64,000 nucleotides of DNA, from contig NZ_CP042831.1 of the NCBI RefSeq assembly GCF_008000935.1, positions 1,240,001 to 1,304,000 on the forward strand. The letters run 5' to 3'. Within the stretch, counting starts at the first letter, position 1. Each line of letters begins with the position of its first letter. A program made the translations under genes and the position numbers. Below, piece by piece: positions 35,665 to 44,229 of the stretch. The stretch comes from Flavobacterium alkalisoli (lineage in GTDB: Bacteria > Bacteroidota > Bacteroidia > Flavobacteriales > Flavobacteriaceae). The notes under the pieces are model-generated. The model had not been told where the DNA came from, made no database searches, and worked only from the letters and a program-made list of their open reading frames with translations.

Positions 35665-36645
35665 TTAAAGTACCATAAGGTTACATCCGCGGATATCGGA
35701 ATTATCAAAACGGCCCAATACCTCAAAAGACTGATTTGGGTGTTTTTTTCCTAAATCCTGAGTAGCGATAAAAGAACAGGAATTGATATTGGCCAGGTCT
35801 ATTACATTTATGCCACCCGTTTTACCGGTGTCTACATAGCTTAAAGCATCTTCGGTATCGCGGATAAGGATATCCATCCATGGCGGGCACTCAAAAATAC
35901 CATCGCCCATTGAATAGGCCTGCGATAGCAGTTCGGTCATGCCGTATTCCGAATGGATTTTACTTACGCCAAATCCTTTACATAATATTTCATGAAGCTC
36001 CTCACGAATCATTTCACGGCGCTTGCCTTTCATTCCGCCTGTTTCCATTATAATGGTGTTCTTCAGGTTGAAATCCTGTTTTTCTGTCAGGTCGAGAAGG
36101 GCATAGGTAACACCTATCAGTATCACATTCTGTCCTGAGTTATCCAGTGCTGTAAGTTTTTGTATAAGCTCGTCGTAGTTGTGCAGGTAAAAACCGCTAT
36201 CGGGGTTGTTTGAGCGTTCAATGAGATCTTCTACCATGTAAATTAATGAAGAGCCTTCGCGTTCCAGGTAGGATGGTAGAAGAGCCAAAACGGCATAGTC
36301 TTCGATGTTTCCGTAAAACTGTGAAAAAGCCAGTCTGAAACTGTCTTCATAATAGCTTAAATCGGTAACAAGGTGCCTGCTGGTTGTCATTCCCGTTGTT
36401 CCGCTACTGGTAAAAGTGATTTGTGCAGGATTAGTAGTGCTTACCACGTCATGACTTTTAAAAAACTGTATAGGCAGGAACGGAATCTCGTGTATGGATT
36501 TTACATTTTGCCTGTCTTTACTCAAAAGCTCACAGAAATTACGGTATACTGCATTATTGTCATACTGGTGCCTGTATACTTTTAGTGTAATTTTTTCAAA
36601 CTCCTTTTTAGAAGCAATAGTAAATATGTCGTTTTGGGTAAGCAA
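35665..36645 (-). CDS. LuxE/acyl-protein synthetase-like adenylating enzyme
   Basis: I choose TTG 36645 as start, giving 326 residues (LTQNDIFTIASKKEFEKI). A longer frame reaches 36684, but it would include a TATTTTTG promoter box at 36669-36662. The protein has the adenylate-forming signature FTSSGTTGMTTSRH (residues ~88-101) and METGGMKGKRREMIREELHE, as in LuxE-type acyl-protein synthetases (PF04443). LuxE activates fatty acids for the luciferase pathway; no lux genes are near, so the acyl group and acceptor are unknown. The gene stands alone between the sulfatase and the small T9SS protein. Confidence 0.85.
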   Translation of the reverse strand: MLTQNDIFTIASKKEFEKITLKVYRHQYDNNAVYRNFCELLSKDRQNVKSIHEIPFLPIQFFKSHDVVSTTNPAQITFTSSGTTGMTTSRHLVTDLSYYEDSFRLAFSQFYGNIEDYAVLALLPSYLEREGSSLIYMVEDLIERSNNPDSGFYLHNYDELIQKLTALDNSGQNVILIGVTYALLDLTEKQDFNLKNTIIMETGGMKGKRREMIREELHEILCKGFGVSKIHSEYGMTELLSQAYSMGDGIFECPPWMDILIRDTEDALSYVDTGKTGGINVIDLANINSCSFIATQDLGKKHPNQSFEVLGRFDNSDIRGCNLMVL

Positions 36646-36661
36646 TGCATAAAAGTTTTGG

Positions 36662-36669
36662 CAAAAATA
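36662..36669 (-). promoter_or_regulatory. Probable -7 box of the LuxE-like gene
   Basis: The minus strand reads TATTTTTG, which matches TAnnTTTG, 17 bases before the TTG at 36645. It supports that TTG as the true start. Confidence 0.5.
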
Positions 36670-36673
36670 CAAA

Positions 36674-36702
36674 TAAAAAAGCACCGCTGTTGCAGTGCTT
36701 TA
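36674..36702. terminator. Terminator after the small T9SS protein
   Basis: On the minus strand AAAGCAC pairs with GTGCTTT around a short interrupted loop, followed by a T run. It lies about 25 bases after the stop codon at 36726. Confidence 0.65.
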
Positions 36703-36725
36703 ATTATGTTATACTGTTGAATATC

Positions 36726-37064
36726 TTATTTAACAATCAGTTTTCTGGTTGCTGTAGCTTCACCTTCCTTAACCTTAACAATATATACACCTGCAGTTAG
36801 GTTAGATATATTTAATTCTTTACCGGTTATGGTAGCCTGAAGTATTTTTTTACCCAGTACATCGTAAATCTCTACCTCTTTGCTTTGACCAGACTTAGAG
36901 GTGATATAAACCCTGTCTGAACTTACCGGGTTAGGGTATATGTTCAGGTCTTCTATGTTCTGCTGTTGCATTACAGCTGTATTTCCTTTGCTATCCTGTG
37001 CAGCAGCGCTGAAGGATATAAGGAAAAAGAACAGTAAAGTGATATAAAAGTAGTTTTTCTTCAT
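36726..37064 (-). CDS. Minimal T9SS type A sorting-domain protein
   Basis: The start at ATG 37064 gives a clear signal peptide (MKKNYFYITLLFFFLISF, cut after AAAQ) and a 112-residue protein; a longer frame would add 16 non-signal residues. After ~20 residues of linker comes a complete type A sorting domain: LNIYPNPVSSDRVYI (about residues 37-51), EIYDVLGKKIL, ISNLTAGVYIVKVKEG and the terminal KLIVK. So almost no passenger is present. T9SS would export it across the outer membrane and may cut off the domain. It is the third gene after the TonB receptor and beta-helix lipoprotein, but separated by a terminator. Confidence 0.85.
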   Translation of the reverse strand: MKKNYFYITLLFFFLISFSAAAQDSKGNTAVMQQQNIEDLNIYPNPVSSDRVYITSKSGQSKEVEIYDVLGKKILQATITGKELNISNLTAGVYIVKVKEGEATATRKLIVK

Positions 37065-37123
37065 TGACGACGATTGATAGTGTAAAGATATAAAAATATT
37101 TTCAAATATCATACCAAAAAAAA

Positions 37124-37144
37124 GCCCCTCAATTTATGAGGGGC
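37124..37144. terminator. Terminator after the beta-helix lipoprotein
   Basis: An eight-base perfect stem (GCCCCTCA 37124-37131 with TGAGGGGC 37137-37144). On the minus strand it is followed by a run of at least eight T. It lies between the lipoprotein stop and the small T9SS gene. Confidence 0.87.
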
Positions 37145-37169
37145 AATTCAGTATTATTTTAGCTAAAAA

Positions 37170-38333
37170 CTAGAAGCTGTAACCAGTCCAAGAGAACGCA
37201 CCAGCGTTAGCACCAGTTTGAGTACCGTTTTCAGTAATTGTAGCACTGTCAGTTGGAGTGTTTTTAACAGGAGCATCACCAAGACCGTTTGCAGTGTCTC
37301 TTGTTACTGTTAAAGCAGTTCCGTCAGCAGCAGGACCTTTAGAGTCAGTTAGGTCGATAAAGTCACCTGCAACTACACCAGCACCAAATTTAGCATATCC
37401 GTTAAGGATTGTAGCTTTAGCACCTCTTCTTACTTTAAATACATCCTGCATTGTAGCCTCAGCACCAGGAGCATTGTTGATGATTGTAATACCGTTAACA
37501 ACAAAGTCAGACTGGTTGATGTCAGTTGGAGAGTTACCGTCAAGGTTACCGTCAGCCTCTATACCTCTAGGGTCTACAGTTACAGCAGTATAACCAGCTT
37601 CACGGATACCGTAAGCGTTAGTTACAGTACCTCTGTACCCCTGAGAGAAGTCAAACATATCATCTGTACAGTTAACAACAAGGATGTTGCTTACGTTTAC
37701 AGTACCACCAAAGAATTCGATAGCATCGTCATCACCGTTGTTAAGGTAGATGTTGCTTATTTGAGTACCAGCACCAACACCGTTAAGTGTTAAACCATTG
37801 TGCTCTGCCTCGTCGTCAATTCTTGCTCCAGTGTACTCGATGATTACATAATCAAGAATACCTGAGTTGTCGTTAACATCATCACCACCAAAAAGGATAG
37901 CGTTGTTGATTTCTGTAGCAGCTTCGTTTGAAGCACCGTTTTGACGGCTTAACGGAGCTTTACCGTTAAGGATAACACCACCCCAGTCACCAGCTACAGG
38001 AGTTGCAGCATCTGAAGTGAAAGTAATTGGGTTTTGAGCATCACCATCAGCCATAATTTTACCACCTCTTTCAACAAGTAGGTAAACGTCAGTACCACCA
38101 GCAACAGCTTTAATTGTAGTACCGGCAGGTATAGTTAAAGTAGCACCGTCTTTCACGATAAAAGTACCAGTTAATTTGTACTCTAAAGAAGCGTCAAGAG
38201 TTAAATCTTCTGTTAGGTTACCAACAAGGTTAGTATCAACAGGAGTAGGAGTTGGTGTTGAATCGTCATCACTTGAGCAGCTTGTTAGAACTAATGCAGC
38301 AACAGCTAGCATTGATAAGAATTTTGATTTCAT
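37170..38333 (-). CDS. Beta-helix-like surface lipoprotein next to a TonB receptor
   Basis: The 387-residue protein has a lipoprotein signal (LVLTSCSSDDDSTPTP; Cys at residue 19 followed by SSDDD, an acidic stretch that resembles a Bacteroidota lipoprotein export signal). The mature part is rich in short repeated strands with Gly/Asn/Asp turns (GATLTIPAGTTIKAVAGG, NGLTLNGVGAGTQISNIYL, DDAIEFFGGTVNVSNILVV), typical of a right-handed parallel beta helix. I know close relatives that databases label multidrug transporter, which the sequence does not support: there is no membrane domain. It lies 109 bases after the TonB receptor and is likely its partner. Ligand unknown. Confidence 0.82.
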   Translation of the reverse strand: MKSKFLSMLAVAALVLTSCSSDDDSTPTPTPVDTNLVGNLTEDLTLDASLEYKLTGTFIVKDGATLTIPAGTTIKAVAGGTDVYLLVERGGKIMADGDAQNPITFTSDAATPVAGDWGGVILNGKAPLSRQNGASNEAATEINNAILFGGDDVNDNSGILDYVIIEYTGARIDDEAEHNGLTLNGVGAGTQISNIYLNNGDDDAIEFFGGTVNVSNILVVNCTDDMFDFSQGYRGTVTNAYGIREAGYTAVTVDPRGIEADGNLDGNSPTDINQSDFVVNGITIINNAPGAEATMQDVFKVRRGAKATILNGYAKFGAGVVAGDFIDLTDSKGPAADGTALTVTRDTANGLGDAPVKNTPTDSATITENGTQTGANAGAFSWTGYSF

Positions 38334-38442
38334 CTGTTTATTATTAATTGTGTTTACTCGTTAAAAAATGTTTCGTTTTAATTTCTGTGGCAAAAGAACT
38401 ACTAGTGCTTAACATGAACATTTACTAAACATTAAGTTACTG

Positions 38443-41184
38443 TTAAAACTTGTAGGTTAATCCTAAGCTAAAGTCAAGACCAAGCTTGTAGGTTGATAAA
38501 ACTGTCTCAGGGTTTTCGTTTCCGTTAGATTCCCTTGTTAGCCTAAACTCAGGGTTAATAAGGTTCTTAGCTTTTAAGCTTAGCCCGAAATGCTCGCCAA
38601 ATGTAGTTTGGGTAACAAAGTCCAGTGTAGGTATTCCTTTTTCCACTATATTTTCAAAACCTCTTGTACCTACAGAGTAAATTCTGTCACTAAAGTAGTT
38701 TACCACTACAGATGAGGTTAAGCTGTAACCTTCGTTCTTTACATTGTAAGTTAGGTCGGCATTAAGTAGTAATGGAGAAGCTCCCTGAAGTTCATCATAA
38801 CCTTTCCCTCCTTGTGCAGAGCTGTTTGTAAACTGCGGAAGCGGGTTTTCAAGATCCTGTTTTGTATAAAGGTATGAAACATTTGCCCCGGCAGAGAATA
38901 CGGTTTCTTTACCTGTTTCTTCAGAAGTTACTTTATAGATATTCTTTTTAGCTTCCAGCTCAATACCCATTGCATCGGCAGTACCACCTACGTTAAGGTA
39001 GGTAAGAGTGTTACCACCTGAAGGTATTTCTGATCTTGCAATTGGGTTCTTAATGTGCTTATAGAAACCTGTTACTGCAAATATTTCGTCGCTTTCCGGG
39101 TAGAATTCCCATTTAATGTCGGCATTATAGTTTTCTGATGGTACCAGATCAGGGTTACCCTGGCTTGAGAAGCTTACGTCCTGATATTTAAACGGAGCAA
39201 CTTCCTTAAACTGAGGTAAAGTGTAAGACATACTACCTGCTAAACGTAAAATGTTTTTCTCGTTTAGGTTATACTTAAGGTTTAGATTTGGTAAGAAATA
39301 GCTTTTGTCTATTTCTGCTATACCGTTAGTGTTACTGTTTGCTATGTTTGTGTCATACTCCACTTCCTGAAGTACTTTTTCAAAACGTCCTCCTACTACT
39401 AATACTAAGCTTTCGTTGATGTTGTGGGTAAATGTGGTTAAAGCCGCATTTATTGTTCTTGTTCCGTTGTAAGTAAACGGATCAAATACTCTTGGGTTGT
39501 TCATTGTACCTCTTCCTGTTTGTAATTGGAATATACCATTGTCAAGGTTTTCCTGATTGTATAAACCATCTGCATTGTTTATGTCTACAGGAGTAAGGGT
39601 TGAGAATCTGTGGTTAAATATTAACGAAGAGAAATCTCTTGTTGTGTGTCTGAAATTGTAACCAAAATCAAGTTTGCTTTGTGATTCGTTCTCAAATTTA
39701 TAGGTAGCAACTGCTTTTCCGGCAAAATCATCTTCATTAAGTTCGCCAAAATAACGCTCGTTATCACCGGCACTGTTTATTGACGGACTGTAGTTGCCGT
39801 TTCTGAATATGTATTTGTTGCTTCTTCTGTCTGGCTCGCTTGTTCTTATCATGTTATAAGCGGCGCCTAGGTTAAGATCCCATTTGTTGCCAAATTTAAG
39901 CTCAGATAACAACTGGTTGACCCAAAGGTTGTTGTTGTTCATCTGTTGCCTTCTAAGGTATTCAATATCACCTTCCTGCTCAGGGTTGTTAGGTCCTAAA
40001 TAATCACCTACAGATTGCGTGTTTGAGTGTATGTAAAGTGAGTTGTATGAAATGGAGTTAGAGTTTTCCATTTTATACTTAAAGTTACCCATTAATGTTT
40101 GAGAAACATTGTAAGTATATTTTTTATAATCTTGGTCCTGGAAAACAGTACCTATACTTGTTGTTTGTCTTATTTTACCATCTCTGTATTTGTAGTCACT
40201 GCTGTTAGCGCCTACTACATACATGGTAAAGCTATCGTTGTTTTCAAAATCAAATCTTTTACCAAAGGAAGCATTAATTGCAGTGTTTATTTGTGTAGAC
40301 TGCTGATTAGTGTTCAGGTTGTTGGCAAAGCTGTATACGCGAAGGTCGTTTATACCGGGGTTTTTATCTGCTGTACCAAACCAGTTACCTCCGTCAAGTG
40401 TAAGGAAGTCTTCACTTACAGTTTGTGAGTTGAAACCTGTAGATATACCAATTTCAAGTTCCTGATTACCTGAAAGTTCTTTAGAAACGATATCAATATT
40501 TGCACCACCTACATCTCCGTAAATTTCGGAACCGAAAGTTTTGTTAACCCCGATGTTTTTAATAATGTTTGATGTAAAGAAGTCAAGGGATATGTTTTTG
40601 TATTCAGGGTCTTCGGAAGGTAGTGGCATTCCGTTCATTGTTGTAGAGTTGTAACGGTCTCCTAATCCTCTTACAAAAACGTTTTTAGCTCCCTGTTGTT
40701 TAGTAACACCTGTCATTTTTGTTACGGCACCTTCGGCATCGCTAACACCTTTTCTTGACATTTCCTGTGCGCCTATGGTTTGTTTTATAACAACCGCATT
40801 TTTTTGTTCAACTAATAAAGCCGACTCTTTTTCACGGTTAAAAGTTTTTTCGATAACAATGTCGGTCAGTACTACACTTGTAGAGCCTATAGCCTGATTT
40901 ATCGTTTTTGTTTCGCCTGCTTTAATGGTAAAAGATATTTCTGAAGTTTCATAACCAAGAAACGCTATTACTAAAGTGTGGCTTCCTTCGGGAACCGATA
41001 GAGAGTACTTTCCGTTTTCGTCTGTGTTAGTTCCAATTGTTGTTCCTTTTATCACCACACTGGCAAAAGGAAGGGTTTCATCATTTAAGTCTTTGTCGGT
41101 AATTGTACCGGTTACTGTTCCGTTGTTTTGGGCAAAGCTTAATGCAAAGGTAAACAGTGTGATAATTAAAAATTTAAGTTTCAT
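38443..41184 (-). CDS. TonB-dependent outer-membrane receptor with carboxypeptidase-D-like domain
   Basis: The 913-residue protein has a signal peptide (MKLKFLIITLFTFALSFAQ), a carboxypeptidase-regulatory-like N-terminal domain (about 20-110, VTGTITDKDLNDETLPFAS), a plug domain (VVIKQTIGAQEMSRKGVSD, about residues 129-147, then RGLGDRYNSTTMNGMPLPS) and a long barrel ending GLDFSLGLTYKF with terminal Phe. It takes up or senses an unknown ligand using TonB energy. It lacks the SusD partner, so it is not a standard glycan SusCD pair; its partner is probably the beta-helix lipoprotein. It diverges from a PhoB/PhoR-like system. Confidence 0.93.
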   Translation of the reverse strand: MKLKFLIITLFTFALSFAQNNGTVTGTITDKDLNDETLPFASVVIKGTTIGTNTDENGKYSLSVPEGSHTLVIAFLGYETSEISFTIKAGETKTINQAIGSTSVVLTDIVIEKTFNREKESALLVEQKNAVVIKQTIGAQEMSRKGVSDAEGAVTKMTGVTKQQGAKNVFVRGLGDRYNSTTMNGMPLPSEDPEYKNISLDFFTSNIIKNIGVNKTFGSEIYGDVGGANIDIVSKELSGNQELEIGISTGFNSQTVSEDFLTLDGGNWFGTADKNPGINDLRVYSFANNLNTNQQSTQINTAINASFGKRFDFENNDSFTMYVVGANSSDYKYRDGKIRQTTSIGTVFQDQDYKKYTYNVSQTLMGNFKYKMENSNSISYNSLYIHSNTQSVGDYLGPNNPEQEGDIEYLRRQQMNNNNLWVNQLLSELKFGNKWDLNLGAAYNMIRTSEPDRRSNKYIFRNGNYSPSINSAGDNERYFGELNEDDFAGKAVATYKFENESQSKLDFGYNFRHTTRDFSSLIFNHRFSTLTPVDINNADGLYNQENLDNGIFQLQTGRGTMNNPRVFDPFTYNGTRTINAALTTFTHNINESLVLVVGGRFEKVLQEVEYDTNIANSNTNGIAEIDKSYFLPNLNLKYNLNEKNILRLAGSMSYTLPQFKEVAPFKYQDVSFSSQGNPDLVPSENYNADIKWEFYPESDEIFAVTGFYKHIKNPIARSEIPSGGNTLTYLNVGGTADAMGIELEAKKNIYKVTSEETGKETVFSAGANVSYLYTKQDLENPLPQFTNSSAQGGKGYDELQGASPLLLNADLTYNVKNEGYSLTSSVVVNYFSDRIYSVGTRGFENIVEKGIPTLDFVTQTTFGEHFGLSLKAKNLINPEFRLTRESNGNENPETVLSTYKLGLDFSLGLTYKF

Positions 41185-41232
41185 TTCGTGTCGTTTAATT
41201 TCGCTGCAAAGAAACTTCAGGTATCCGAACCG

Positions 41233-41305
41233 ATTGTTAGATAAACGTTACCTTTGGATTTAGGTTTTATTATTAAATTGTTAACAGATTAAATAATTGT
41301 TAACA
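41233..41305. promoter_or_regulatory. Repeated ATTGTTAACA sites in the TonB receptor/response regulator intergenic region
   Basis: The ten-base sequence ATTGTTAACA occurs at 41277-41286 and 41296-41305, a period of 19 bases, and a related ATTGTTAG lies at 41233-41240. Each copy contains the palindrome TGTTAACA. The region lies between the divergent TonB receptor and response-regulator genes, so it may be an operator for either. No regulator has been tied to it from sequence alone. Confidence 0.5.
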
Positions 41306-41367
41306 CGTTTGTTCATTTTGTATTATCTTTACCTTTACAGCCGCAAAACATAATATGCCAAAGCATT

Positions 41368-42054
41368 ATGAAGAAAAAAGACATTAAGATCTTATTGGTT
41401 GATGATGAGCAGGATATCCTGGAAATTGTGGGGTATAACCTATCTCAGGAAGGTTACCAGATTATCACTGCATCAAATGGCAGGGATGCCATTGCGAAAG
41501 CAAAAAAAGAGCTTCCTCACCTTATCATTATGGATGTAATGATGCCCGAAATGGACGGTATGGAAGCTGTTGAAAACATCAGGAAATTACCTGAGCTTAA
41601 CAATGTAATTATCACTTTCCTTACTGCAAGAAGCGAAGACTATTCTCAGGTAGCAGGGTTTGATGCCGGAGCCGATGATTATATTGCAAAGCCTATTAAG
41701 CCAAAATTACTGGTAAGCAAAGTAAAAGCTTTACTAAGAAGGCTTAAGGAAGATGAAAGCAAAGGCGATGTTCTTAAAGTAGGTAATATTGAAATAAACC
41801 GTGAAGAGTATAAGATTATTCTTGAAGATAACGGAGAGATCGTACTGCCAAGAAAAGAGTTTGAACTTTTCTATTTATTAGCTTCTAAACCCGGTAAAGT
41901 ATTTAAGAGGGAAGAAATTCTTGACAAAGTATGGGGTAATGAGGTTGTAGTAGGCGGAAGGACTATTGATGTACACATTAGAAAGCTTCGTGAAAAAATA
42001 GGTGACGAACTATTTAAAACGATAAAAGGAGTAGGCTATAAGCTGGAAATTTAG
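41368..42054 (+). CDS. OmpR/PhoB-family response regulator
   Basis: The 228-residue protein has a receiver domain (acidic pair D12 D13, phosphoacceptor Asp56 in LIIMDVMMPEMDG, Thr and Lys switch residues in FLTARSEDY and YIAKPIKPK) and a winged-helix DNA-binding domain (about 130-228, with KVFKREEILDKVWG and RTIDVHIRKLREKIG). It resembles the conserved PhoB/RprY-type regulator of Bacteroidota. Its stop codon overlaps the kinase start by one base. The target promoters are not known, but the divergent TonB receptor is an obvious candidate. Confidence 0.94.
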   Translation: MKKKDIKILLVDDEQDILEIVGYNLSQEGYQIITASNGRDAIAKAKKELPHLIIMDVMMPEMDGMEAVENIRKLPELNNVIITFLTARSEDYSQVAGFDAGADDYIAKPIKPKLLVSKVKALLRRLKEDESKGDVLKVGNIEINREEYKIILEDNGEIVLPRKEFELFYLLASKPGKVFKREEILDKVWGNEVVVGGRTIDVHIRKLREKIGDELFKTIKGVGYKLEI

Positions 42055-43097
42055 TGGCAATAAATTTTAAGAAAACATATAAGTTTGCTGTTAAGTCAGC
42101 GCTTTACATATCCCTATTTTCTGCTGCCTTAATGGCAGTGATGAAATTCTTTTACACCGAAATAAGCTGGGCGTTTATTTCGGCCTTATCCTCGGCAATT
42201 CTCATATTTTCATTTTTTGTGCTGCAATATCGTGTAGAACGTTTTATTTACCGCAGGGTAAAAAAAATATACGACGATGTTTCGTTATTGGAATCGAGTT
42301 CTTTAAGGAACAAGTCGATTACTACCGATATGGCTACACTTACACGTGAAGTTGAGAAATTTGCCCGCGATAAGAAAATTGAGATTGAAACCTTAAAGGT
42401 TCGTGAGGAATACCGCCGCGAGTTTATTGGTAATGTATCACACGAACTAAAAACCCCTCTTTTTACCGTACAGGGTTATCTGCTTACACTGCTTGACGGT
42501 GCCATGAGCGATAAAACCCTGCGCAAAAAATACCTGCAACGTGCCGAAAAAGGTGTGGAAAGGCTTATTTATATTGTGCAGGATCTAGATATGATTACCA
42601 AGCTAGAGGTGGGCGACCTTAACCTTAATTACACCAAATTCAACATTGTTGAGGTTATACAAAACGTATTTGACCTGCTTGAAATGAAAGCAGACAAAAA
42701 AGGTATTATCCTGATGTTTGATATGAAGTATTTCAAGCCAATAATGGTGTATGCCGACAGGGAAAAAATACAGCAGGTGGTAACCAATTTAGTGGTGAAC
42801 TCCATTAAGTATGGACGTGAAAACGGTACTACCGAAGTAAGTATAGAAGACCTTGTAAACAATAAGATTATTGTAAGGATTAAAGATAATGGTGAGGGTA
42901 TAGAGAAAAAGAATGTGCCAAGGTTGTTTGAGCGCTTTTACCGTGTTGACAAAAGTGGTGCCCGTACCGAGGGTGGCTCCGGTTTAGGACTTTCCATAGT
43001 AAAACACATCATAGAAGGCCATGATGAAAAAATATATGTGGAAAGTAAATATGGTGAGGGTTCAGAGTTTTCATTTACCCTCGAAAAGACCAAATAA
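42054..43097 (+). CDS. Sensor histidine kinase
   Basis: The 347-residue kinase starts at GTG 42054, overlapping the regulator stop (TAGTG). It has two membrane helices (about 13-31 and 36-56) with almost no periplasmic loop, so it probably senses something in or through the membrane or a partner protein, as PhoR does. The H-box is VSHELKTPLFTVQG (phospho-His130). The ATPase domain has the N-box VVTNLVVNSIKYG, G1 DNGEGI and G2 GGSGLGLSIV. No HAMP domain is obvious. Its 3' end overlaps the convergent glycosyltransferase by 27 bases. Confidence 0.93.
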   Translation: MAINFKKTYKFAVKSALYISLFSAALMAVMKFFYTEISWAFISALSSAILIFSFFVLQYRVERFIYRRVKKIYDDVSLLESSSLRNKSITTDMATLTREVEKFARDKKIEIETLKVREEYRREFIGNVSHELKTPLFTVQGYLLTLLDGAMSDKTLRKKYLQRAEKGVERLIYIVQDLDMITKLEVGDLNLNYTKFNIVEVIQNVFDLLEMKADKKGIILMFDMKYFKPIMVYADREKIQQVVTNLVVNSIKYGRENGTTEVSIEDLVNNKIIVRIKDNGEGIEKKNVPRLFERFYRVDKSGARTEGGSGLGLSIVKHIIEGHDEKIYVESKYGEGSEFSFTLEKTK

Positions 43098-44133
43098 GTC
43101 TTTCCAGGTTACTTCTTCCGTATCCATATTTTTAAGTCCCTTGTACATAGTTACCTCCTCAAGGTCGCTAATCTTAAAGTCATCCTGAAGGGCATAAGGT
43201 ACCAATCCCGATTTTTTAAGTTTTTGTGCCAGGTATTCCTGTTCATACTGTCCGGGAGTAGGTATAAAAAATGCTTTTTTACCCAGTTTGGCAAGATCCA
43301 TAACTGTTGTATAGCCTGATCGGCAAAGTACCAGTTCACTCTCATTAAAAGCTTGTTCCAGTTCTTCGCGGCCCATGTAGTTGTATGTGGTAATATGGTC
43401 TTCTTCGGTAACGGTCTGATTGCCGTCTATAACCCCGCGAATAAAAATTACCTCACCCTCATAATCCAAAAGCTCTTTTTGAAGCTTTTCTTCCAGTAAT
43501 GTCCTTTGTGGTTCAGGACCTGAAAGTATTACCATAAGATCATATTTCTTAGGAAGGCATTTTTTATTTAGCCGGCTAAGCGGGCCTATGTATTTTATGT
43601 TTAAGGTGCAGTTTTCCGGATGGCCCAGTTTTCCTGTAAGATTTGGCGATGTGGCAACATCCGGTACCCAGCATTGTTTATGTTTCTTAATAAACAGCTG
43701 GTGTATGTAAGTAGTGAACCAGGTGGTGTTTCCTGTAAGTACGTTTAGCTGATGTGTCATAAAAGCCGACGGTACTTTAGGGGAATACACTCCCATTCGG
43801 TTATCAGAAATGATACCGCTAATGCCATATTCCTTGATCCATTTTTTTACGGTTCTGTTCTCGCTCCTCACCGCCTTTATCATATTCGGTATCTGGAAGA
43901 ACATCTTCAGCTTAAAAAAGCTTCCGTTTTTGGCATATTCTATTTTATATGAAGGGAGTTCCAGTATCTTTTTGTCAGGAAACTCTTTTTTAAGTAACTC
44001 AAGGGCAACGCCGTCGGAAGCTATAATTGGTTCAAATCCATGGTTCTCTAATGCTTCAATAACGGGAATACAGCGTGTAGCATGGCCCAGCCCCCCAGTT
44101 TAAAGGGGTTACCAGTATTTTTTTGTTCTGCAA
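43071..44133 (-). pseudogene. MurG-like glycosyltransferase, frameshifted near its start
   Basis: The reading frame from 44133 (TTG start, QNKKILVTPLNWG) runs into a stop after a six-G tract (44091-44096). If one G is dropped, it continues as LGHATRCIPVIEALENHGF and on without a break to the stop at 43071, giving about 353 residues, the usual length of this GT-B family. The C-terminal part has IKYIGPLSRL, DLMVILSGPEPQR and FFIPTPGQYEQEYLAQ, like MurG/UDP-glycosyltransferase donor sites. It could be a pseudogene, a phase-variable gene or a sequencing error in the G run. The longest uninterrupted reading starts at 43904. The convergent histidine kinase overlaps by 27 bases. Confidence 0.82.
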
Positions 44134-44229
44134 AACTTTAAGTTTTTAATAACTATTTAATAAGTGCAAGCTAAAACTATTCTCTGTTTCGTATATTTCC
44201 CTAATTTTACCAAAATTTTAAATTTAACC

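Noticed and set aside
37170..38333. Multidrug transporter label for the lipoprotein
   Set aside because: The protein has no membrane helices beyond the lipoprotein signal and is built of repeated short strands, so transport is not supported.
43071..43904. Short 277-residue glycosyltransferase as a complete gene
   Set aside because: The preceding 190 bases encode the expected N-terminal GT-B lobe in the same frame back to the G tract, so the short form is a truncated reading.
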